A DNA stretch of 64,000 nucleotides. Origin: Sphingomonas piscis (GTDB lineage: Bacteria; Pseudomonadota; Alphaproteobacteria; Sphingomonadales; Sphingomonadaceae). Of the stretch, positions 45,809 to 55,325 are shown piece by piece. The notes beneath the pieces are model-generated. The model saw only the letters and a program-made list of their open reading frames with translations, was not told the origin of the DNA and did no database searches. The first letter of the stretch is position 1; each line of letters starts with the position of its first letter. A program made the translations under genes and the position numbers. Location of the stretch: assembly GCF_011300455.1 (NCBI RefSeq), contig NZ_CP049869.1, positions 2,569,501 through 2,633,500 on the forward strand, in the 5' to 3' direction.

Positions 45809-46455
45809 TGCGGACCGGCCTGACCATTGTCGTTACGGCAGTCGTCACGGCCGTTCTCACCAGCATATTCTGGGTTACCGCGTACAACATCGCATCACCG
45901 CTCTCGTCTGAGCCGAACGGCAAGGTCGCGCGCAAGGGCGATGTTGCCGTGGTCAATCCTAAGGGCAGCCCAGATGTGGCGGTTGCGGAGAGCGTGGAGG
46001 TTGGGCCGGCGGGCCTGGCGATCCCGGTTCAGGGCATCGAAGCCGGCCAACTTACCGACACCTTCACGCAGGCGCGTGCGGGCGGGGCCAGGGTCCACGA
46101 CGCAATCGACATCATGGCTGCGGAAGGCACGCCGGTGATTGCAGCGGCCGACGGCACGGTCGAGAAGCTCTTTTTCTCGGACGGGGGCGGGGGAACGACC
46201 GTCTATGTCCGTTCGCCCGATCAGCGCTGGACATATTATTATGCCCACCTGCTGAGCTATGCGCCTGGCCTTGCCGAAGGCCAGCAGGTTAGGCGCGGCC
46301 AAATGGTCGGACGCGTGGGTCATACCGGCAACGCCAGCCCATCCGGCCCGCACCTGCACTTCGCGATCAACCGCATGCAGCCCGGCGAGAAGTGGTACGA
46401 TGGCACGCCCATCAACCCGTACCCGCTGCTTGCCGGAAAGAAGGCGAGCGGCTAG
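45808..46455 (+). CDS. M23 metallopeptidase (LytM-type) with N-terminal membrane anchor
   Basis: The 215-residue protein has an N-terminal hydrophobic segment (LTIVVTAVVTAVLTSIFWVT) and a periplasmic LytM domain that would cut peptide bridges in the cell wall. The zinc ligands are visible in ARVHDAIDIMAAEGTPVIAA (HxxxD) and GPHLHFAINRM (HxH). It overlaps the L,D-transpeptidase stop (TGATG). The pair may remodel crosslinks together. Confidence 0.88.
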   Translation: MRTGLTIVVTAVVTAVLTSIFWVTAYNIASPLSSEPNGKVARKGDVAVVNPKGSPDVAVAESVEVGPAGLAIPVQGIEAGQLTDTFTQARAGGARVHDAIDIMAAEGTPVIAAADGTVEKLFFSDGGGGTTVYVRSPDQRWTYYYAHLLSYAPGLAEGQQVRRGQMVGRVGHTGNASPSGPHLHFAINRMQPGEKWYDGTPINPYPLLAGKKASG

Positions 46456-46500
46456 AGCGCGCGCCGGCTCTTTCCACTATCAGCATATAGGCGATCTACA

Positions 46501-47064
46501 ATGAAGATCAGCGGCGTGGACATTCGTCCCGGCAACATCATCGAATATGAAGGCGGCATCTGGCGTGCCGTGAAGATTCAGCACACCCAGCCCGGCAAGG
46601 GCGGCGCCTATATGCAGGTGGAGCTCAAAAACCTTATCGATGGCCGCAAGAACAACGTGCGCTTTCGCTCGGCCGAGACGGTGGAGCGCATCCGCCTCGA
46701 CACCAAGGACTTCCAGTTCCTGTTCGCGGACGGCGACATGCTGACCTTCATGGACAAGGAAACTTACGAGCAGATCAGCTTGCCCGCCGATCTGCTCGGC
46801 GACGCCGCGGCCTTTCTTCAGGACGGCATGGACGTGGTGATGGAGCTTCACGAGGAGCGTCCGATCTCCGTCCAGCTCCCCGACCAGATCGAAGCGACGA
46901 TCGTCGAAGCCGACGCGGTAGTGAAGGGGCAGACCGCCTCGTCCAGCTACAAGCCCGCCATCCTCGACAATGGCGTGCGCGTCATGGTGCCGCCGCACAT
47001 CAGCAGCGGAACCCGCATCGTCGTCGACGTTTACGAACAGACCTACGTCCGCCGCGCGGACTGA
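46501..47064 (+). CDS. efp: Translation elongation factor P
   Basis: EF-P relieves ribosome stalling at polyproline. The 187-residue length is exact for the family. The three-beta-barrel protein has the loop [19 protein letters not shown] with the tip lysine at residue 33, the position that is modified in EpmA organisms, and the C-terminal [19 protein letters not shown]. The upstream gap from the M23 gene is 45 bases. Modification enzymes are not in the window. Confidence 0.96.
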   Translation: MKISGVDIRPGNIIEYEGGIWRAVKIQHTQPGKGGAYMQVELKNLIDGRKNNVRFRSAETVERIRLDTKDFQFLFADGDMLTFMDKETYEQISLPADLLGDAAAFLQDGMDVVMELHEERPISVQLPDQIEATIVEADAVVKGQTASSSYKPAILDNGVRVMVPPHISSGTRIVVDVYEQTYVRRAD

Positions 47065-47070
47065 TCGCTT

Positions 47071-47165
47071 CCCCTCCCGCCGGCGGGAGGGGATTAAGGG
47101 GAGGGCCTGTTCCTCCTGCTTGAGAACAATCCCTCCCCCTGCCCCTCCCGCAGGGCGGGGAGGGG
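47071..47165 (+). repeat. GC-rich palindromes between efp and the inositol monophosphatase gene
   Basis: CCCCTCCCGCC-GGCGGGAGGGG (47071-47092) is a perfect 22-base palindrome. A second near-palindrome, CCCCTCCCGC-AGG-GCGGGGAGGGG (47142-47165), shares its arms. Between and around them are further CCCTCC/GGAGGG runs. The shared arms could pair with each other as well as internally. They may act as a terminator-like or REP-type element; no T-run follows. Confidence 0.65.
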
Positions 47166-47176
47166 AGAAGGAAGCC

Positions 47177-47989
47177 ATGGTTGCCCATTCCGGCCTGATC
47201 ACCGTCATGACCCGCGCCGCCCGCAAGGCCGCGCCGCGCCTTCGCCGCGACTTCGGCGAGGTCGAGCAGCTGCAGGTCAGCCGTAAAGGGCCCGGCGACT
47301 TCGTGTCGATCGCCGACAAGGCGGCCGAGCAGACGATCGTGGAGGAACTCCGCAATGCACGCCCAGACTGGGGCCTGCTGCTGGAGGAAGGCGGCGAGGT
47401 GGAGGGCAATCCAGACAAGCCTCGCTGGATCGTCGACCCGCTCGACGGCACGACCAACTTCCTGCACGGCATTCCGCACTTTTCGATCTCGATCGCTGTC
47501 GAAGAGCGGGCACCCAACGGCACCCGTCAGATCAGCCACGGCCTGGTCTACCAGCCGCTGACCGATGAGACCTTCTGGGCGGAAAAGGGCAGGGGCGCCT
47601 GGCTCCATGACCGCCGCCTGCGCGTCTCGTCGCGCCGCGACATGAGCGAGGCGGTGATCGGCACCGGAATTCCCTTCCTCGGCCGCGGCGACTCCGAGGA
47701 GTGGAGCAAGATCTACGAAGCCGTCGGTCCGGAGGTCTCCGGCATCCGCCGCTTCGGTTCCGCCGCGCTCGACCTCGCCTGGGTCGCTGCCGGCCGCTTC
47801 GACGGCTTCTGGGAAAAGGAACTGGCGCCGTGGGACGCTGCTGCCGGCCTGATCTTGGTGCGCGAAGCCGGCGGCTTTGTCACCGACTACAAGGGCGCCG
47901 ACCGTGCCTATGAGAAAGGCGAATATATCGCTGCCGCCGCCGGCATTCACAGCCGCCTGCAGAAGCTCATCGCCGGAGCGTTGCGTTAG
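47177..47989 (+). CDS. suhB: Inositol monophosphatase family protein (SuhB-like)
   Basis: The 270-residue protein belongs to the Mg-dependent Li-sensitive phosphatases (inositol-1-phosphatase / SuhB / CysQ group). Marks are LLEEGGEVEGN (Glu), WIVDPLDGTTNFLHGIPHFS (the IMP signature, near residue 85) and APWDAAAGLILVREAGG. SuhB relatives also assist rRNA transcription, which is not testable here. ATG 47177 has GAAGGAAG 3-10 bases upstream; an upstream in-frame codon would run into efp and the palindromes. Confidence 0.9.
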   Translation: MVAHSGLITVMTRAARKAAPRLRRDFGEVEQLQVSRKGPGDFVSIADKAAEQTIVEELRNARPDWGLLLEEGGEVEGNPDKPRWIVDPLDGTTNFLHGIPHFSISIAVEERAPNGTRQISHGLVYQPLTDETFWAEKGRGAWLHDRRLRVSSRRDMSEAVIGTGIPFLGRGDSEEWSKIYEAVGPEVSGIRRFGSAALDLAWVAAGRFDGFWEKELAPWDAAAGLILVREAGGFVTDYKGADRAYEKGEYIAAAAGIHSRLQKLIAGALR

Positions 47990-48097
47990 GCCTAAAATCC
48001 GTTCCGAATTGCCACCCTCGGCAGTTGCGGGAGGGAAGCGGCTGGCCTAAAGCGCGGCCAAATCTCGGGTCCCCGAGCAAGCTTGTTGGAGTTCTCC

Positions 48098-48475
48098 TTG
48101 GCCAGCGTCGCCTTCGGATATCTGCCGATCCTGTTGTTCCTGCTGGTCGCGCTCGGCCTGTCGACGGCATTCGTGGTGCTGCCGATGATCGTCAGCCGCT
48201 TCACCGGCGCGCATCAGCCGAACCCGGAAAAGCTCAGCGAATATGAGTGCGGCTTCCCCGCGTTCGAGGACAGCCGGGCGCAATTCGACGTCCGCTTCTA
48301 CCTTGTCGCCATCCTGTTCATCGTCTTTGACCTTGAAGCCGCCTTCCTGTTCCCGTGGGCGGTGTCGCTCGACAGCACGGGCTGGGCCGGCTGGACGGGC
48401 ATGATGGTGTTCCTTGCCGAGCTTGGCCTTGGTTTGGCCTATGCGTGGAAGAAGGGAGCCCTGGAGTGGGAGTAA
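48098..48475 (+). CDS. nuoA: NADH-quinone oxidoreductase subunit A
   Basis: NuoA is a three-helix membrane subunit of complex I beside the quinone channel. The ~125-residue protein has the hydrophobic start [20 protein letters not shown], the conserved [20 protein letters not shown] and [20 protein letters not shown]. The start is uncertain: TTG 48098 is preferred because GGAG lies 6 bases upstream, while TTG 48083 would add five residues. It opens the nuo operon. Confidence 0.95.
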   Translation: MASVAFGYLPILLFLLVALGLSTAFVVLPMIVSRFTGAHQPNPEKLSEYECGFPAFEDSRAQFDVRFYLVAILFIVFDLEAAFLFPWAVSLDSTGWAGWTGMMVFLAELGLGLAYAWKKGALEWE

Positions 48476-49047
48476 CCCTTCGCCCGGACGAAACCCGGCT
48501 TCCGACCGAGGCAGAATTGGCGCGCGCTGCAGGCCTGGAGGCCGGCGGCGTCGACATGACCAAGTTTGAGGAGATGCGGCGAGAGCTCGATGAAAAGGGC
48601 TTCCTGGTCGCCTCCGCGGAAGACCTGTTCACCTGGGCCCGCACCGGCTCGTTGTGGTGGATGACCTTCGGCCTGGCCTGCTGTGCGGTGGAGATGATCC
48701 ACGTCAATATGCCGCGCTACGACCTCGAACGGTTCGGCGTCGCCCCGCGCGCGTCCCCACGCCAGTCGGACGTGATGATCGTCGCCGGCACTCTCTGTAA
48801 CAAGATGGCGCCGGCGCTGCGCCGAGTTTACGACCAGATGTCGGACCCCAAGTACGTCATCTCGATGGGCAGCTGCGCCAATGGCGGCGGTTATTACCAT
48901 TACAGCTACTCGGTGGTGCGCGGCTGCGACCGCATCGTGCCGGTCGACATCTACGTGCCGGGCTGCCCGCCGACGGCCGAAGCCTTGCTCTACGGAATTC
49001 TCCAGCTTCAGCGGAAGATCCGCCGCGAAGGGACGATCCAGCGCTGA
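48466..49047 (+). CDS. nuoB: NADH-quinone oxidoreductase subunit B
   Basis: NuoB (20-kDa/PSST) holds cluster N2, the final electron donor to quinone. The 193-residue protein has the CC pair in [10 protein letters not shown] near residue 72, [19 protein letters not shown], the third ligand in [10 protein letters not shown] and the fourth in [14 protein letters not shown]. The GTG start at 48466 lies within the end of nuoA, with an SD-like GGGAG upstream; the N-terminus is ~30 residues longer than E. coli NuoB, as usual in alphaproteobacteria. Confidence 0.97.
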   Translation: MGVTLRPDETRLPTEAELARAAGLEAGGVDMTKFEEMRRELDEKGFLVASAEDLFTWARTGSLWWMTFGLACCAVEMIHVNMPRYDLERFGVAPRASPRQSDVMIVAGTLCNKMAPALRRVYDQMSDPKYVISMGSCANGGGYYHYSYSVVRGCDRIVPVDIYVPGCPPTAEALLYGILQLQRKIRREGTIQR

Positions 49048-49937
49048 TGCTTGCTCCGCAGGTTCCCCAGACCGCCTCCAACGAGGGCGTGATCGAGGCT
49101 GCGAAGGCGGCGCTTGGCGCGTCGGTGCTGGACGTGAAGGATCATGTCGGCGAAGTGACACTGACCGTCGCCCGTGATGCAGTGGTTGAGGTCTGCCGCA
49201 CCCTTCGCGACACGCCAGGCCTCGAATATCAGCAGCTGATGGAGATCGCCGGGGTCGACTATCCGGAGCGCGCGGAGCGCTTCGAGGTCAACTATCATCT
49301 CCTCTCGCTCACTCAGAACCGCCGCGTTCGCGTCAAGGTGCTGACCGACGAGGTCACGCCGGTGCCGAGCATCACCTCGCTGTGGCCGGTGGCGGGCTGG
49401 CTCGAGCGCGAGGTATTCGATCTTTACGGCGTCACCTTCGCCGGCAATGCCGACCTCCGCCGGATCCTCACCGACTATGGCTTCGAGGGCTTTCCGCTGC
49501 GCAAGGACTTCCCACTGACTGGCCATACCGAGATGCGCTATTCGGAGGCGGAGAAGCGCGTCGTCTACGAGCCTGTTTCCTTGCCGCAAGACTTCCGTAC
49601 CTTCGATTTCCTGACGCCGTGGGAAGGCCCGGAATACCGGCTGCCCGGCGACGAGAAGGCCGAGCCGCAGGCTGCCGGCGCCGCCTCGCCCGCGCCCGCG
49701 AGCGGCGAAGCGCCCAAGGTTGTCGCCGCACCGGCAAAGGACGCCGGAAAGCGCGAGCCGCCCTACGCGGGTGACAATGAGGAACGCGCGCGTAAGGGCG
49801 CCAAGGAAGCGGATGCCGAAGCGTCCAAATCGAACGAAGCCAAGGCGCAGAGTGAAGTGAGCAAGCCCAGCGACACGCCCGATCCCAAGCCGAAAGGGGG
49901 CGCCAATCGCCGCCGGCCCGGTGGAGGCACGGCATGA
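49047..49937 (+). CDS. nuoC: NADH-quinone oxidoreductase subunit C with a long disordered tail
   Basis: NuoC (30 kDa) is a peripheral-arm subunit joined to NuoD. Residues 1-~210 form the standard domain, with [56 protein letters not shown] and [24 protein letters not shown] blocks ([15 protein letters not shown]). The last ~85 residues are Ala/Lys/Glu/Pro-rich and low-complexity ([20 protein letters not shown] ... [14 protein letters not shown]), longer than the usual short tail. The start overlaps the nuoB stop and the stop overlaps nuoD (ATGA). Confidence 0.95.
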   Translation: MLAPQVPQTASNEGVIEAAKAALGASVLDVKDHVGEVTLTVARDAVVEVCRTLRDTPGLEYQQLMEIAGVDYPERAERFEVNYHLLSLTQNRRVRVKVLTDEVTPVPSITSLWPVAGWLEREVFDLYGVTFAGNADLRRILTDYGFEGFPLRKDFPLTGHTEMRYSEAEKRVVYEPVSLPQDFRTFDFLTPWEGPEYRLPGDEKAEPQAAGAASPAPASGEAPKVVAAPAKDAGKREPPYAGDNEERARKGAKEADAEASKSNEAKAQSEVSKPSDTPDPKPKGGANRRRPGGGTA

Positions 49938-51184
49938 CGGACGTGCGCACGGTAGAAGTCAGCATGGGCGGCGGCGTCGGCGCGACCAGCGGGTCGGACA
50001 TCCAGCCCGACCAGGGTCAGCCGAACAATTACACGATCAACTTCGGCCCGCAGCATCCGGCGGCGCACGGCGTGCTACGCCTAATCATGGAGCTGGACGG
50101 CGAAATCGTTGAGCGCGTCGATCCGCACGTCGGCTTGCTTCACCGCGGCACCGAAAAGCTCATCGAGTACAAGACCTACCAGCAGGCGATCCCTTACTTC
50201 GATCGCCTCGATTACTGCTCGCCCATGTGCATGGAGCATAGCTTCGTGCTTGCTATCGAGAAGCTCATGGGCCTCGAGGTGCCGATCCGCGCGCAGTACA
50301 TCCGCGTGCTGATGGCGGAGCTGACCCGCATCAAGAACCATATGCTGAACCTCGGCAGCCACATCATGGACGTGGGCGCGATGACGCCCAACCTGTGGCT
50401 GTTCGAGCTTCGCGAAGATCTGATGCAGATCTACGAGCATGTCTCGGGCGCGCGCATGCACGCCAATTATTTCCGCGTCGGCGGCGTCCACTACGACATC
50501 CCGCCCAAGGTGCTGAACATGATCGGGGAGTTCCTCGACAAGCGCCTGAAGCTGTTCGAGGACGCGATCAGCCTCGTCGCCGACAACCGCATCTTCAAGC
50601 AGCGCAACGTCGACATCGGCACCGTCAGCAAGGAAGACGCGATCGCCTGGGGCTTCTCCGGCCCGATGATCCGCGCGTCGGGCATCCCATGGGATATCCG
50701 CCGGAGCCAGCCGTACGAAGTCTACGACCGGATGGAGTTCGACATCCCCGTTGGCACCAACGGCGATTGCTACGACCGCTTCATGGTTCGCGTCGAGGAA
50801 GTCCGGCAGAGCTGGAAGATTGCGCGTCAGTGCCTTAGCCAAATGCCCGAAGGACCGGTCGGAAGTCTCGACCGCAAGGTCTATCCGCCGCCGCGCGGTG
50901 AGATGAAGCAATCGATGGAAGCGCTCATCCATCACTTCAAGCTCTACACCGAAGGCTATCACGTGCCCGCGGGCGAGGTCTATGTCGCCACCGAAAGTCC
51001 CAAGGGCGAGTTCGGCGTCTACCTCGTCGCCGACGGCACCAACCGGCCCTACCGCTGCAAGATCCGCCCGACCGCCTTCAGCCACCTTCAGGCGATGGAC
51101 TTCATGATGAAGGGCCATATGCTCGCGGACACCACCGCCGTCCTGTCCGCCATCGACGTAGTGTTCGGGGAGTGTGACCGGTGA
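49934..51184 (+). CDS. nuoD: NADH-quinone oxidoreductase subunit D
   Basis: NuoD (49 kDa) forms the quinone-reduction site with NuoB. The 416-residue protein has [20 protein letters not shown] near residue 36, [55 protein letters not shown] and the C-terminal [20 protein letters not shown] and DVVFGECDR. It is separate from nuoC. The next gene, a small membrane protein, starts at GTG 51181 inside its stop. Confidence 0.98.
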   Translation: MTDVRTVEVSMGGGVGATSGSDIQPDQGQPNNYTINFGPQHPAAHGVLRLIMELDGEIVERVDPHVGLLHRGTEKLIEYKTYQQAIPYFDRLDYCSPMCMEHSFVLAIEKLMGLEVPIRAQYIRVLMAELTRIKNHMLNLGSHIMDVGAMTPNLWLFELREDLMQIYEHVSGARMHANYFRVGGVHYDIPPKVLNMIGEFLDKRLKLFEDAISLVADNRIFKQRNVDIGTVSKEDAIAWGFSGPMIRASGIPWDIRRSQPYEVYDRMEFDIPVGTNGDCYDRFMVRVEEVRQSWKIARQCLSQMPEGPVGSLDRKVYPPPRGEMKQSMEALIHHFKLYTEGYHVPAGEVYVATESPKGEFGVYLVADGTNRPYRCKIRPTAFSHLQAMDFMMKGHMLADTTAVLSAIDVVFGECDR

Positions 51185-51486
51185 TTGGTCCTTTCCATCT
51201 TTTCTACCGGCTAGAGTGTTGGTTGGTCGAAGCGCGCCCGAACAATCCATTCGCTGGGCGCCTCGCCTACGTGGTGGCGCTGTTCGCTTTCACTGCTTTC
51301 TGGTTCTCTGTTTCAAGGGGACTGCAGTGGATCGCACCCTCGGCAGAACTCACGTCCTGGGTTTCAAGGAACTGGGGCTGGTTGATCGTTGCAAGTCTCG
51401 GAATTCAAGTGATTTACTCATTCTGTAGGCTCGTGCTTGATACCAGAACAACGGGCAGCGCGAGCAACGGGATTCAAAATGGCTGA
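51181..51486 (+). CDS. Two-helix membrane protein between nuoD and nuoE, unknown function
   Basis: The 101-residue product has two clear hydrophobic segments ([20 protein letters not shown] and [19 protein letters not shown]) and polar ends. It is unlike any canonical complex I subunit I know. GTG 51181 overlaps the nuoD stop (GTGA), and its stop overlaps the nuoE ATG by 8 bases, so it is embedded in the operon's translation chain. Its base composition is visibly less G+C-rich than the flanking nuo genes, which suggests later acquisition. An accessory role in complex I is only a guess. Confidence 0.68.
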   Translation: MIGPFHLFYRLECWLVEARPNNPFAGRLAYVVALFAFTAFWFSVSRGLQWIAPSAELTSWVSRNWGWLIVASLGIQVIYSFCRLVLDTRTTGSASNGIQNG

Positions 51487-52168
51487 ACAAGCTGCAATCC
51501 CCGACGAGGCAGAGGTCCGCGCGCGCTGGTCCGGATTCCAGTGGACTTCGGAGAACGCCCGGAAGGCTGCGGAGATCATCGCCCGCTATCCCGAAGGCCG
51601 TCAGCAGTCGGCGTCCATCCCCCTGCTCGACCTCGCCCAGCGGCAGGTCGGGGAAGAAACAGGCACGCAGGGCTGGCTTCCGGTGCCCGTGATGGAGTTC
51701 GTCGCGGCGCAGATCGACACGACGCCGATCCGCATCATGGAGGTCGCGACCTTCTACACCATGTTCAATCTGGCGCCGGTCGGCCGCTACCATGTGCAGG
51801 TGTGCGGAACGACGCCGTGCATGCTGCGCGGGTCGGACGACGTGCTGGAAGCCTGCTACAAAAAGGGTCTTCGCAAGGGCCACACGACCGCTGACGGCCT
51901 GTTCACGCTGACCGAGGTCGAATGCCTCGGCGCCTGCGCCAACGCGCCGATGGTCCAGATCAACGACGACAATTACGAGGACCTCACCGAGGCGAGCATG
52001 ACCGCCGTCCTCGACGCGCTCGCCCGCGGTGAGAAGCCCAAGCCAGGTCCGCAGATCGATCGCCAGACCAGCTGCCCCGAAGGCGGCCCGACCACGCTGA
52101 AGAAGATGGCCGAGCGCAACTACGACTATCGCGCGCAGTGGAATGCTGCGGCTGGTGAGGGCGCGTAA
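51479..52168 (+). CDS. nuoE: NADH-quinone oxidoreductase subunit E
   Basis: NuoE (24 kDa) carries the [2Fe-2S] cluster N1a in the NADH-dehydrogenase module. The 229-residue protein has the ligands in [13 protein letters not shown] and [14 protein letters not shown], with [13 protein letters not shown] before. The C-terminal ~45 residues form a family-variable tail ([14 protein letters not shown]). ATG 51479 lies within the end of the preceding small gene; longer upstream readings are not supported. Confidence 0.96.
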   Translation: MAEQAAIPDEAEVRARWSGFQWTSENARKAAEIIARYPEGRQQSASIPLLDLAQRQVGEETGTQGWLPVPVMEFVAAQIDTTPIRIMEVATFYTMFNLAPVGRYHVQVCGTTPCMLRGSDDVLEACYKKGLRKGHTTADGLFTLTEVECLGACANAPMVQINDDNYEDLTEASMTAVLDALARGEKPKPGPQIDRQTSCPEGGPTTLKKMAERNYDYRAQWNAAAGEGA

Positions 52169-52309
52169 GTGGAACAGCTGCTTCCCATCATCGTCGCCGC
52201 CGTGCTCGCCTTTCTGGCGTTCCGCTTCATCGCGGGGCTGGTGAAGTTTGCCGTGCTGGCGCTGATCGTTATCGCCGTCGCGCTCTGGTACACGGGAGTC
52301 ATCGGCTGA
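52169..52309 (+). CDS. Small hydrophobic protein between nuoE and nuoF, 46 residues
   Basis: A frame from GTG 52169, directly after the nuoE stop, encodes [20 protein letters not shown], then [20 protein letters not shown] and YTGVIG, ending at TGA 52307-52309. It overlaps the nuoF ATG (TGATG). Nearly the whole product is hydrophobic, so one long or two short membrane helices are likely. The tight fit between two operon genes is good evidence that it is translated. Its role is unknown. Confidence 0.72.
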   Translation: MEQLLPIIVAAVLAFLAFRFIAGLVKFAVLALIVIAVALWYTGVIG

Positions 52310-53619
52310 TGGGCACCACCACCGCACTGTCCGACAAGGACCGCATCTTCACCAATGTCTACGGCTTCCAGTCGCCAGATCTGAAGGCGGCGCAGGCTCG
52401 CGGCGATTGGGACGACACCGCCAAGCTGATGCAGTTGGGCCAAGACGGCATCATCGACGTGGTCAAGGCATCGGGCCTGCGCGGCCGCGGTGGCGCTGGC
52501 TTCCCAACGGGCATGAAGTGGAGCTTCATGCCCAAGGAGCCCAAGCCGGGTAAGCCCAACTTCCTCGTCATCAACGCCGACGAGTCCGAGCCGGGAAGCT
52601 GCAAGGACCGCGAGATCCTGCGCCACGATCCGCACAAGCTGGTCGAAGGTGCTTTGCTCGCCGGCTTCGCAATGCGCGCCCGCGCCGCCTACATCTACGT
52701 GCGCGGGGAGTTCATCGAAGAGACGGCCGCGCTCCGCAAGGCGGTCGCCGAGGCCTACTCCGCAGGCTTGCTCGGCAAGAATGCGGCGGGCTCCGGCTAC
52801 GACTTCGACCTGTTCGTTCACCGCGGCGCCGGCGCCTATATCTGCGGCGAAGAAACGGCGATGCTCGAAAGCCTCGAAGGCAAGCAGGGTAAGCCGCGCC
52901 TCAAGCCGCCGTTCCCGGCCGGCGCAGGCCTCTACGGCTGCCCGACGACCGTCAACAATGTCGAGAGCATTGCGGTGGTGCCGACCATCCTTCGCCGCGG
53001 CGCCGCCTGGTTTGCCAGCTTCGGGCGCGAGAAGAACGAAGGCACCAAGCTGTTCCAGATCAGCGGCCATGTGAACAAGCCCTGCGTCGTCGAGGAAAGC
53101 ATGGGCATCAGCTTCAAGGAGCTGATCGACCGCCATGCCGGCGGCATTCGCGGCGGCTGGGACAATCTGCTGGCGGTGATCCCGGGCGGTTCGTCCGTTC
53201 CGTTGGTCCCGGCCGAGCAGATCATGGACGCGCCGATGGACTTTGACGGTCTCAAGGCGCTCGGCTCCGGCCTCGGCACCGCGGCCGTGATCGTCATGGA
53301 CAAGTCCACCGACATCGTCCGCGCGATCAGCCGCCTCAGCTATTTCTACAAGCATGAAAGCTGCGGCCAGTGCACGCCGTGCCGGGAAGGCACCGGCTGG
53401 ATGTGGCGCACCATGGAGCGGCTGCGCGAAGGTGACGCCGACGTCGCCACCATCGACCGACTGCTCGACGTCACCAAGCAGGTCGAAGGCCACACCATTT
53501 GCGCGCTAGGCGACGCCGCCGCCTGGCCGATCCAGGGCCTGATCAAGCATTTTCGCCCCGAGATCGAACGCCGCATCGCCGAGCGCGCTGGACGAACGAT
53601 GCTGGAGGCGGCGGAATAG
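52309..53619 (+). CDS. nuoF: NADH-quinone oxidoreductase subunit F
   Basis: NuoF (51 kDa) binds NADH, FMN and cluster N3. The 436-residue protein has the NADH loop [20 protein letters not shown], the FMN-site [39 protein letters not shown] and the [4Fe-4S] ligands in [17 protein letters not shown], with the last ligand in [13 protein letters not shown]. It overlaps the small gene before it. The next nuo gene, nuoG, is 3.3 kb downstream beyond four paralogous genes. Confidence 0.98.
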   Translation: MGTTTALSDKDRIFTNVYGFQSPDLKAAQARGDWDDTAKLMQLGQDGIIDVVKASGLRGRGGAGFPTGMKWSFMPKEPKPGKPNFLVINADESEPGSCKDREILRHDPHKLVEGALLAGFAMRARAAYIYVRGEFIEETAALRKAVAEAYSAGLLGKNAAGSGYDFDLFVHRGAGAYICGEETAMLESLEGKQGKPRLKPPFPAGAGLYGCPTTVNNVESIAVVPTILRRGAAWFASFGREKNEGTKLFQISGHVNKPCVVEESMGISFKELIDRHAGGIRGGWDNLLAVIPGGSSVPLVPAEQIMDAPMDFDGLKALGSGLGTAAVIVMDKSTDIVRAISRLSYFYKHESCGQCTPCREGTGWMWRTMERLREGDADVATIDRLLDVTKQVEGHTICALGDAAAWPIQGLIKHFRPEIERRIAERAGRTMLEAAE

Positions 53620-53689
53620 GTCTTCGTCGGCGTTTTCCGCCTGCGGATCCTCATGATACTATGCCGCCGATGTTTGTCGGGGTTGTTCT

Positions 53690-54364
53690 ATGCACCGTGC
53701 TTCCAGGGTCATTGTCGCAGCGGCCGCATTCGGATCGGCAGACGCCGCAACTGCGCAGGGCGCAGGATCGCACGCCGGGCCCGTGGATGGCCGCCCAAGT
53801 CACGCCGAGATCTGGACTACACCGGAAGCAAGCCACATCGATAATCGCACTGAGACCGGCTGGTCCGCGCTTGCGAACCGCTACGAGAGCGCATTGCAAT
53901 TTGTCCGTTGCGCCGGCCGGATTGACCCCGCCGGCGTGGTCGGACTGATCGATCGGCCAATCGGCCATGGTGACGAAGCGCGCACCATGCAGCGGTTTGC
54001 GGGGCGCTACAGGGTCTGCGTCGGCGAAGCAGGTGCCGTTGCACCTTTGTTGATTAGAGCGGCCATCGCCGAGTCGCTGTTGATCCATCAACATGGATTG
54101 CTGAAGCAAGCCGCGGCCAGGATCGGAGTGCCGAGCGTCGTCGAAGGCTACCCGATCGGCCGCATTGCCTCCTGTCAGGTGCAAACGGCGCCGGTGGCGG
54201 TCTCGAGCTTATTCTCGACCCGTCCGGGAAGCGCGGAGGAGCGTAAGGCTGCCGATGCCGTCCTCGCCGCAACACCCCGCTGTGGAGGCGTCGCGGGCCG
54301 GATGCATCCAACGGCAGCCCGTCTCGCGCTTCTCGATGCGGTGACCGGTGCGGATCCGCGTTGA
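53690..54364 (+). CDS. Exported four-cysteine duplicated protein, paralogue 1 of 4
   Basis: The 224-residue protein has a weak signal peptide (RVIVAAAAFGSADAATA, cut before QGAG). Its mature part has exactly four cysteines, at 74, 110, 162 and 198 (spacing 36-52-36). Half one runs YESALQFVRC ... RYRVC ... PLLIRAAIAE; half two runs SCQVQTAPVAVSSLFSTRPG ... TPRC ... PTAARLALLD. In both halves the second Cys is followed by Pro at +9 and Arg at +13. That shows an internal duplication. It lies 70 bases after nuoF. I recognise no family; disulfide-stabilised helical repeats in the periplasm are an inference. Confidence 0.78.
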   Translation: MHRASRVIVAAAAFGSADAATAQGAGSHAGPVDGRPSHAEIWTTPEASHIDNRTETGWSALANRYESALQFVRCAGRIDPAGVVGLIDRPIGHGDEARTMQRFAGRYRVCVGEAGAVAPLLIRAAIAESLLIHQHGLLKQAAARIGVPSVVEGYPIGRIASCQVQTAPVAVSSLFSTRPGSAEERKAADAVLAATPRCGGVAGRMHPTAARLALLDAVTGADPR

Positions 54365-54384
54365 TCCTCCCGGCGCGGCGCCAT

Positions 54385-54412
54385 TTGCGTTTACGGTGAT
54401 GAGGCGTAATCT
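54385..54412 (+). promoter_or_regulatory. Putative promoter of paralogue 2
   Basis: TTGCGT (54385-54390), 16 bases and TAATCT (54407-54412), with GGCG just before the -10. A very similar arrangement precedes paralogue 4 (55984-56011). It suggests that paralogue genes can be transcribed apart from the nuo operon. Found by eye. Confidence 0.35.
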
Positions 54413-54437
54413 TCCGTCGAAACGAGGAGGATGCCCG

Positions 54438-55172
54438 ATGTTGAAAGTAGCCTTTGCCGCCCCGGCGGTCCTTTCCGCCGTCCTGATGTCTCAGGTCGCC
54501 GTCGCGCAGGGATCTCCCGCTCGCGCGAACCAGGAGGTGTTCGACGTCTCCAACAAGGAATCCGATTACTTCGAGAACACGTTTCGCAACGCGACGCCCC
54601 AAGGCGGCGATACATATGCGAACGTCTTGCGGTTCGCGACCTGCGCTGCCCGGCTGAACCCCGCCGGCGTAGCGGCAATCTTGAACTATGATGCCGGAAG
54701 CTCGCAGGAGTTGGGTGCCATTCGCGACCTTACCAAGCGGTACGGGTCCTGCGCGATCACCCGGCGCACTATCCAGCCGGTGATGCTGCGCGGAGCCGTG
54801 GCGGAAATCCTGTGGAAGCAGGCGGGTGCCGACCCTAACCCGTCGAAGCGCTCCTCCGTCGGCATCGAGGAAGTCGAGGACTTCATCCAGGCGTCGCCGC
54901 GCGGTGAGCAGAAGTTCAAGGCCGCGAACCTCGCTTTGTCCTGGGTATCGCGCTGCCAGGTGATGGCGTTGCCGACCGAGGCCGCAGCCGTGCTTTCGAC
55001 CACACCCAACTCGCTGGAAGAGCGAGCGGCGGCACAGGCGCTTTATGCCAAATCGACGACCTGCGGGGTGGTGAAGGGCCTTGAAAAGACGCCGCCGACG
55101 CTAGTTCGGGCCGGGCTTGCCGACGCATTCTACCAGGACCGCCGCAAGGCGACCATGGCCAGCGCACGCTAA
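54438..55172 (+). CDS. Exported four-cysteine duplicated protein, paralogue 2 of 4
   Basis: The 244-residue protein has a clear signal peptide (MLKVAFAAPAVLSAVLMSQV, cut near VAQ-GS). Cysteines are at 69, 105, 173 and 209 (36-68-36). Half one: YANVLRFATC, then RYGSC, then PVMLRGAVAE. Half two: SRCQVMALPTEAAAVLSTTP, then STTC, then PTLVRAGLAD. The insertion between the halves (ADPNPSKRSSVGIEE) is longest here. ATG 54438 has a strong AGGAGG 7 bases upstream; the longer frame back to 54348 would overlap paralogue 1. It is the most diverged of the four. Confidence 0.8.
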   Translation: MLKVAFAAPAVLSAVLMSQVAVAQGSPARANQEVFDVSNKESDYFENTFRNATPQGGDTYANVLRFATCAARLNPAGVAAILNYDAGSSQELGAIRDLTKRYGSCAITRRTIQPVMLRGAVAEILWKQAGADPNPSKRSSVGIEEVEDFIQASPRGEQKFKAANLALSWVSRCQVMALPTEAAAVLSTTPNSLEERAAAQALYAKSTTCGVVKGLEKTPPTLVRAGLADAFYQDRRKATMASAR

Positions 55173-55325
55173 CCGCTTCGCAAGCCGATGTGTCAGGTGC
55201 GATGTCTCAAGATGCCTGATGCCCCTTGAGCAAGCGTCTGGTGGAGCGTACTCTCGGCGTGCCGGATCTCTAAGCTCAACCGCGCCGATGCGCGGGCAGG
55301 TTGGTGGCTGAAAGGAAGATCTGAG

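Noticed and set aside
48064..48077. CTCGGG-TC-CCCGAG hairpin before nuoA as a terminator or attenuator
   Set aside because: Loop of two bases, no T-run, and close to the start site; too little to call.
52126..53493. 455-codon minus-strand frame opposite nuoF
   Set aside because: Mirror of nuoF codon bias; no ribosome site or recognisable domain, and it spans three operon genes on the other strand.
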